Of a DNA stretch of 10,426 bases, positions 7,068-10,426 are shown piece by piece; positions within the stretch are counted from its first letter, which is position 1; each line of letters opens with the position of its first letter. The notes under the pieces were generated by a model. That model searched no databases. It was given only the letters and a program-made list of their open reading frames with translations, and was not told where the DNA came from. This DNA is from an uncultured Mitsuokella sp. (GTDB lineage: Bacteria; Bacillota; Negativicutes; Selenomonadales; Selenomonadaceae), in the NCBI GenBank assembly GCA_900770895.1, contig CAAGMF010000165.1:1-10426 (forward strand). The letters run 5' to 3'. Position numbers and translations under genes: made by a program.

Positions 7068-7511
7068 TCAGCGGTTAACAGGATGATTTCGGATGATGCT
7101 GGTGAGCTTGCCAGTGCGGTCGGAGCGCGATGAGTCCATGAGACTCTGTTGGATAGTATCGGCCTGTTGCTGCACGAGGTCTCGGTAGGCCTGCTGTTGC
7201 TCAGGCGGTAGAGCCGGGATATGCGTGAGCTCAAGCAGTAGGTGCAGGTCTTTGCGTAACTTCAGCAGGGCTTCGATTATCTCGCGTTCCCCATGGGCGT
7301 GCTGATTGGCGCGTTGGAAGGCATCAGTAGCTCTATCGAGACGAGCATTCAGCATCTCGGCAAAGCGGGTGGCAAAGCGCTCGGCTACGCCGCTCTGCCA
7401 GGCAATCGTTCCTTGCTGGAGGAGCGGAAGCACACTGCTGTCATCGGTAGCGGTAGCAAGTTTATCAAACAGTGGCATCCATTCGGCATAGGTGGAGGGA
7501 GGCTTTGTCAT
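7068..7511 (-). CDS. Helical hypothetical protein in the ATPase operon
   Basis: This 147-residue protein is not recognised. It appears almost wholly alpha-helical, with amphipathic stretches such as AERFATRFAEMLNARLDRATDAFQRA (about residues 43-68) and REIIEALLKLRKDLHLLLEL (76-95), then a Q-rich helix (PPEQQQAYRDLVQQQADTIQQ, 102-122). This could form a coiled coil or helical bundle. There is no signal peptide or membrane segment. ATG at 7509-7511 overlaps the stop of the preceding small gene (ATGA), and AGAAGGAGGGC stands just upstream, so translation is coupled. It ends 45 bases before the ATPase gene. An adaptor or structural subunit for the ATPase is an inference from position and helicity. 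Confidence 0.75.
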   Translation of the reverse strand: MTKPPSTYAEWMPLFDKLATATDDSSVLPLLQQGTIAWQSGVAERFATRFAEMLNARLDRATDAFQRANQHAHGEREIIEALLKLRKDLHLLLELTHIPALPPEQQQAYRDLVQQQADTIQQSLMDSSRSDRTGKLTSIIRNHPVNR

Positions 7512-7720
7512 TTACGAGCCCTCCTTCTGGTCACTATTGCCGGTGGTAAGAGATCCCAGTCGGCGACACTTGCGGCGATAGGGTCCTGGGGCTCGTACTG
7601 GGCCGAGGCTTTTGCAACTGTCGGAGATGGCTTGGTCGCAGTATGAGCTGGGCTCTCCGCAGGCGGCTTGGCGGGAGCATTTATTGATTGAAAGACATCG
7701 TTAGCAGCCAATGTTATCAT
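7508..7720 (-). CDS. Small Pro/Ala-rich hypothetical protein
   Basis: A small protein of 67 to 70 residues, low in complexity (APAKPPAESPAHTATKPSPT in the middle) with a basic end (VTRRRARK); probably a flexible linker-like or tethering peptide. Two starts are possible. ATG at 7718-7720 abuts AAAGG directly, which is too close. TTG at 7709-7711, three codons on, has AAAGGA at a proper distance and is my preference. The stop overlaps the ATG of the next gene by four bases. Its reality rests on the tight packing between the 574-residue gene (12 bases upstream) and the helical gene, not on any known family. Confidence 0.6.
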   Translation of the reverse strand: MITLAANDVFQSINAPAKPPAESPAHTATKPSPTVAKASAQYEPQDPIAASVADWDLLPPAIVTRRRARK

Positions 7721-7731
7721 CCTTTCTGAGC

Positions 7732-9456
7732 TCAGATAGTGACGCGGCGAACCTTTTGCGGTCCCATCTTCATAAATTGATCAGGAGATAGCGTTTTGAG
7801 GAAATCGAGCGTCTTTTCATAAGCACTGTCGCGGCTGGCAAGGTCGCGGCGGTAATCGACGGTCTCGGCCATGAGGGCTCTGATTATCTCTTTGCCCTGC
7901 GGGCGGCGTTTCTCGAGCTCATTGCACTGCATGATGGCGGCATTGTAGGCGGCCTTCTTCTTGCTGTAGCGGGAGTGCACGACATAGGCGGCAATCAGTA
8001 GGGGGATGCCGATTACTAAAGCCCCGGTGAAGGTGGATATGAGACCGATAACCAGCAGTGCATAGCGGAGATACCGGCATGCCTTGTCAAAGGAGCTGAG
8101 CTCCTTGCCGGCGAGAGCCGCGGCTTGTTTCTGATCTATGTGGGCATCATACTGGACAATGACCTCGGCCTCGTTGTCGCCCACGTTCGTCGTGGCCTCG
8201 AAGTCCTCTATCTTCAGGAGGATGGCCGGCGGTATCTTGCTACGATTGCTTGCTACGACATCCATGTAGGCGCTCTTTATCCACTCACTAGACAGAGCAA
8301 TGGCGAATTTCCGCGTGGCTGGATCAGCACTGGTCGTTTCCGGAGCTAAAGCGGTATCGGTCAGCAACTGGAGAAAGTCTTTGTGTTCCATAAAGGCGGC
8401 CTGCACTGTCTTCATTTTTTCTTTTGCCTTTTTCTCGTCGCCCCCAGATTCGATGACGAGTTGCTCGAACTTCTCCTTCTCACGCAGAGGCAATTCCTCC
8501 TTGTCGAAATTTGTGACAAGCGTGTTGAGGATTTCGTCGAGCTGTTGCTTCAGTGTGCCCTCCATGTCTGGCTGTTCGAATATGCTCGTGAAGTATTTCA
8601 GCAACGCTTTGTGTAGTGAGGCTTCATTGAGTGACTCTAGAAGGCCTGGCCAGGTAGGACTGTACTGCGGCAGATAGGTATAGGATATGGAGCTCGTCAC
8701 GTCGGGAGTCTTTAGCTTTATCGCTTCCTGCCAGAGTTGGGCCTGCCTTTCCTGCCAGCCTGGCTGCTGCGTGAGATTCGCCAGCCAGCCTTGGATGATG
8801 CCGTAGATACGGTTTTCGGTGTCATTGCCCCAGAGACCGTTGGCAAAGGCGGCTAGGACGATGATGGCATGACGGCTCAGTGTCGTGGGGTCTTGCTCCA
8901 TGAGGTAGCGCTCCACCCATTTCAAGCAGGCGGCCTTGCGATCGGACCGGCGACAGATGAGGGTAAAGAACAGGGAAGTTTTCTCGATATCGCGGGTTAT
9001 GGCCTCTTTTAGGGCTCGCTCAGCGAGCTCGCGCTGATCGCATATCCAGGCAGAGAGCGCGACGAGACACGGAGCTAGCCAATAGCCAGGCGTCTGAAGC
9101 ATGATGTTCTCGCTAGCAGTGGTGATTGTCTCTTGGCGGATGATGCTGAGATCGGTAGCCTGCAGTATGCCGGTGGCTGTGCGCCGCACCACATCGTAGT
9201 GTCCGTACTTCTTGTCTAGCTCCTGGCGGATATTCACGAGACGAGTTTCGGCCGTCTGGGCGCGATTCGCCAGCATCTGATGCGTGACATACTCGTCAAA
9301 TCTCTCGGCTAAATCTGCGAGGGCGGATTCGACGCTGTCGACATGATTATCGACGGCATGGATATTGGAGTCGACTACCCCGATTGCTTCGTGAAGAGCT
9401 TTCAGATTGTGCTCGATGATGCTCAGATCGGCAGTCTGGATTATGCGGTCGGACAT
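7732..9456 (-). CDS. Coiled-coil protein with a C-terminal membrane hairpin, first gene of the ATPase operon
   Basis: This 574-residue protein is of no family I can name. ATG at 9454-9456 is chosen because AAAGGAGGC lies 6 bases upstream; the open frame extends 32 codons further but passes through the promoter. Residues 10-85 have heptad-like spacing of hydrophobics (LSIIEHNLKALHEAIGVVDS, then VESALADLAERFDEYV) and probably form a coiled coil. Residues 120-330 are a helical, tetratricopeptide-like region with many W and L. A charged helix (EKKAKEKMKTVQAAF) follows at about 341-355. Residues 464-493 are a long hydrophobic stretch with an inner glycine and proline (ALLVIGLISTFTG, then VIGIPLLIAAYVV), consistent with a membrane hairpin or a single segment. 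A further basic helical tail follows. It is probably anchored in the inner membrane with most of its mass in the cytoplasm, where the AAA+ ATPase could act on it. Confidence 0.8.
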   Translation of the reverse strand: MSDRIIQTADLSIIEHNLKALHEAIGVVDSNIHAVDNHVDSVESALADLAERFDEYVTHQMLANRAQTAETRLVNIRQELDKKYGHYDVVRRTATGILQATDLSIIRQETITTASENIMLQTPGYWLAPCLVALSAWICDQRELAERALKEAITRDIEKTSLFFTLICRRSDRKAACLKWVERYLMEQDPTTLSRHAIIVLAAFANGLWGNDTENRIYGIIQGWLANLTQQPGWQERQAQLWQEAIKLKTPDVTSSISYTYLPQYSPTWPGLLESLNEASLHKALLKYFTSIFEQPDMEGTLKQQLDEILNTLVTNFDKEELPLREKEKFEQLVIESGGDEKKAKEKMKTVQAAFMEHKDFLQLLTDTALAPETTSADPATRKFAIALSSEWIKSAYMDVVASNRSKIPPAILLKIEDFEATTNVGDNEAEVIVQYDAHIDQKQAAALAGKELSSFDKACRYLRYALLVIGLISTFTGALVIGIPLLIAAYVVHSRYSKKKAAYNAAIMQCNELEKRRPQGKEIIRALMAETVDYRRDLASRDSAYEKTLDFLKTLSPDQFMKMGPQKVRRVTI

Positions 9457-9494
9457 GGCGGTGCCTCCTTTGACGCTCAGCAAAAAACATTTTG

Positions 9495-9527
9495 AAAATA
9501 ATTGTAAAACAGATAAAATAATTATAA
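9495..9527. repeat. Direct repeat of 13 bases at 20-base spacing downstream of and over the -10
   Basis: AAAATAATTGTAA (9495-9507) and AAAATAATTATAA (9515-9527) differ at one base and are offset by 20 bases, about two helical turns. They lie over the -10 and the start of the leader, and could be tandem binding sites for a regulator. Confidence 0.4.
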
Positions 9528-9549
9528 CATAGTTATAAAAGAGATGCAA
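9521..9549 (-). promoter_or_regulatory. Strong promoter of the five-gene ATPase operon
   Basis: On the minus strand TTGCAT (9544-9549) is followed after exactly 17 bases by TATAAT (9521-9526), which also carries the extended -10 TG (TGTTATAAT). Transcription would begin near 9514, leaving a leader of about 57 bases before the ATG at 9456. No other good promoter is seen inside the operon. Confidence 0.7.
9522..9538. promoter_or_regulatory. Perfect inverted repeat over the -10 box, candidate operator
   Basis: TTATAAC, three bases, GTTATAA form a perfect 7-base inverted repeat that covers the -10 element of the operon promoter. A symmetric protein binding here would block transcription. AT-rich sequence makes chance symmetry easier, so this is moderate evidence only. 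Confidence 0.4.
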
Positions 9550-9570
9550 CACGTAGCAATCAGCTCTACA

Positions 9571-9665
9571 GTTTGCCTACAGTCGTGGCCAGCAGTCAGA
9601 TGACAAAAGCCGAGTCCTATGGCTTCTCCGACATAGCCGCGGACCATGTGTGCCGGTATGCGTGA
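9571..9665 (+). pseudogene. Remnant of the 3' end of a second uxaA-like gene
   Basis: The plus strand encodes SSQMTKAESYGFSDIAADHVCRYA and then TGA (9663-9665). The end of the complete uxaA reads GGQMTKAEAYGFSDIAVDHVCRYV and then TGA. Over 9595-9667 versus 4759-4831 I count 13 mismatches in 73 bases (about 82% identity), nearly all at third codon positions. It is therefore a diverged coding homologue rather than a recent copy. Similarity fades upstream of about 9575 and stops just after the stop codon. No start and no rest of the gene are present. The fragment directly adjoins the promoter of the minus-strand operon, so it is what remains of a uxaA gene cut off by the arrival of that operon or by replacement of the main gene. 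Confidence 0.85.
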
Positions 9666-9693
9666 GGTATCGGTCTGTCGTATGATGATATAG

Positions 9694-9737
9694 AAAAACG
9701 CAAGCGGCACGTCCTTGGCTGGGATGTATTGCTTGCG
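9694..9737 (-). terminator. Long imperfect hairpin with a T tract on the minus strand
   Basis: CGCAAGC (9699-9705) pairs with GCTTGCG (9731-9737), and inside it ACGTCC (9709-9714) pairs with GGATGT (9722-9727) around a 7-base loop, with a 3 by 3 internal loop between the two stems. On the minus strand the outer stem is followed at once by five T (9694-9698), the shape of an intrinsic terminator. No minus-strand gene enters from the right, so its purpose is unclear; it may guard against antisense read-through or be a relic of a mobile element. Confidence 0.4.
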
Positions 9738-9751
9738 CTTACCGTTAATAC

Positions 9752-9780
9752 TTGCAATACGTATTTGCACGTGCTATAAT
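9752..9780 (+). promoter_or_regulatory. hicAB promoter with candidate HicB operator
   Basis: TTGCAA (9752-9757) and TATAAT (9775-9780) are separated by 17 bases, a near-consensus sigma-70 promoter about 20 bases upstream of hicA. An inverted repeat TGCAA, seven bases, TTGCA (9753-9769) lies over the -35 and spacer. HicB antitoxins commonly repress their own promoter, so this is the natural operator candidate. Confidence 0.65.
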
Positions 9781-9800
9781 ATTTGTGAGGTGGAGAGGCG

Positions 9801-9983
9801 ATGAAGCCGAAGGAATTACTAAAGATACTCCAAGCGGATGATTGGGAGATTGACCGTATAAGAGGATCGCATTACATCTTGAAGCATCCGACGAAGCCAG
9901 GTAGGCCGACAATCCCCATGCACAATAAAGATTTGAAACCTGGCACGTACAATAGCATTTTGAAACAGGCAGGACTCAAATGA
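9801..9983 (+). CDS. hicA: HicA toxin (mRNA interferase)
   Basis: This 60-residue protein is a typical full-length HicA. It has the double-stranded-RNA-binding-like fold pattern: KPKELLKILQADDWEIDRIRG, the catalytic histidine in GSHYILKHP (His24), then PTIPMHNKDLKPGTYNSILKQAGL. HicA cleaves mRNA and halts growth when free of HicB. ATG at 9801 follows GGTGGAGAGG closely. hicB starts 33 bases after its stop, giving the usual toxin-first order. All key parts are present, so it is probably active. Confidence 0.93.
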   Translation: MKPKELLKILQADDWEIDRIRGSHYILKHPTKPGRPTIPMHNKDLKPGTYNSILKQAGLK

Positions 9984-10016
9984 ATTCATCCCTGCCAGTG
10001 CGGAAAGGGGCTTATC

Positions 10017-10426
10017 ATGGTAACGAAAATGATTTATCCGGCAGTGTTTCATCCTGAAGAGGATGGTGGCTATTCTGTGAACTTTCCCGATTTGCTCGGC
10101 TGTGTGACAGAGGGAGACACGCTTGCAGAGGCGCTCTCTATGGCCGAGGATGCGTTGGGACTGTATCTCTATTCTCTCAAAGAAGATAAAGAACCGTATC
10201 CGCAGCCGTCAAATCCGGCGGATATCAAGACGGATAAAGGTGACTTCATTTCCCTCGTTGAATATGATGAAATTGCCTACATGAAACGTACCGACAACCA
10301 TTCCGTCAAAAAAACACTTACAATTCCTGCATGGATGGACATGTTGGCAAGGGAGCACAACTTGAACTTCTCGAATGTTTTGCAGAATGCCATCCGTAGA
10401 GAGCTGAATATTGCACAAGATCGGAA
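10017..10426 (+). CDS. hicB: HicB antitoxin, 3' end outside the window
   Basis: Translation from ATG at 10017, with GGAAAGGGG just upstream, gives an open frame of 136 residues that runs off the right edge with no stop. The N-terminal domain is the partly degenerate RNase H-like fold that neutralises HicA (YPAVFHPEEDGGYSVNFPDL, then GCVTEGDTLAEALSMAEDAL). The C-terminal part (KKTLTIPAWMDMLAREHN, then FSNVLQNAIRREL) is a ribbon-helix-helix-like DNA-binding domain, which fits autorepression of the promoter at 9752-9780. From the visible domains it is nearly complete; only a few residues are probably missing. Confidence 0.93.
   Translation, partial: MVTKMIYPAVFHPEEDGGYSVNFPDLLGCVTEGDTLAEALSMAEDALGLYLYSLKEDKEPYPQPSNPADIKTDKGDFISLVEYDEIAYMKRTDNHSVKKTLTIPAWMDMLAREHNLNFSNVLQNAIRRELNIAQDR

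Noticed and set aside
9457..9552. N-terminal hydrophobic extension of the 574-residue protein that could pass for a signal anchor
   Set aside because: It would be translated from inside the promoter and lies upstream of a perfect ribosome binding site for ATG 9456.
9522..9770. Minus-strand open frame of 82 codons upstream of the ATPase operon
   Set aside because: It is largely antisense to the uxaA remnant and runs through the hairpin and the operon promoter. Its middle resembles the antisense translation of the intact uxaA end, as expected for a shadow.
1..10426. CRISPR arrays, tRNA or rRNA genes
   Set aside because: No regularly spaced repeats and no sequence that folds as a tRNA or resembles rRNA were found by eye on either strand.

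Overview
The window looks like an accessory region of a bacterial chromosome. Single-polypeptide UxaA-type dehydratase use, IS3-type transposase sequence, HicAB and strong GGAGG ribosome binding sites fit an anaerobic, gut-type Firmicute, possibly a Negativicutes member such as Selenomonas or Mitsuokella. That placement is inference from general look, not from a marker gene.

Layout, left to right. (1) 1 to about 1284: the right-hand part of an IS3-family insertion sequence on the minus strand. Its DDE transposase frame is broken by an in-frame amber codon and its left end lies outside the window. (2) About 1342-3230: a visibly AT-rich three-gene plus-strand operon with a sigma-70-like promoter. 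It encodes an acidic protein ending in SVAA, a SecB-like chaperone, and a protein with a PD-(D/E)XK nuclease signature. The order and properties suggest a toxin-antitoxin-chaperone or defence module; this is the most interesting part of the window. (3) 3279-4829: a GC-rich, complete UxaA-family sugar-acid dehydratase gene.

(4) 4892-9456: a five-gene minus-strand operon driven by one strong promoter near 9521-9549. In transcription order it encodes a 574-aa coiled-coil and membrane-hairpin protein, a small Pro/Ala-rich protein, a helical 147-aa protein, a Ycf46-like AAA+ ATPase and a 159-aa unknown protein. It looks like one machine in which the ATPase acts on or with the membrane-tethered protein. 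Its function is unknown.

(5) About 9571-9665: a diverged fragment of the 3' end of a second uxaA-like gene. The whole minus-strand operon is therefore bracketed by two uxaA ends, a footprint of insertion, duplication or allelic replacement. (6) 9699-9737: a long imperfect hairpin. (7) 9752 to the right edge: a HicAB toxin-antitoxin locus with its own promoter and a probable operator; hicB runs off the window.

The changes in base composition, the IS, the gene remnant and two TA-like modules together indicate a variable, defence-island-like segment built around a metabolic gene.
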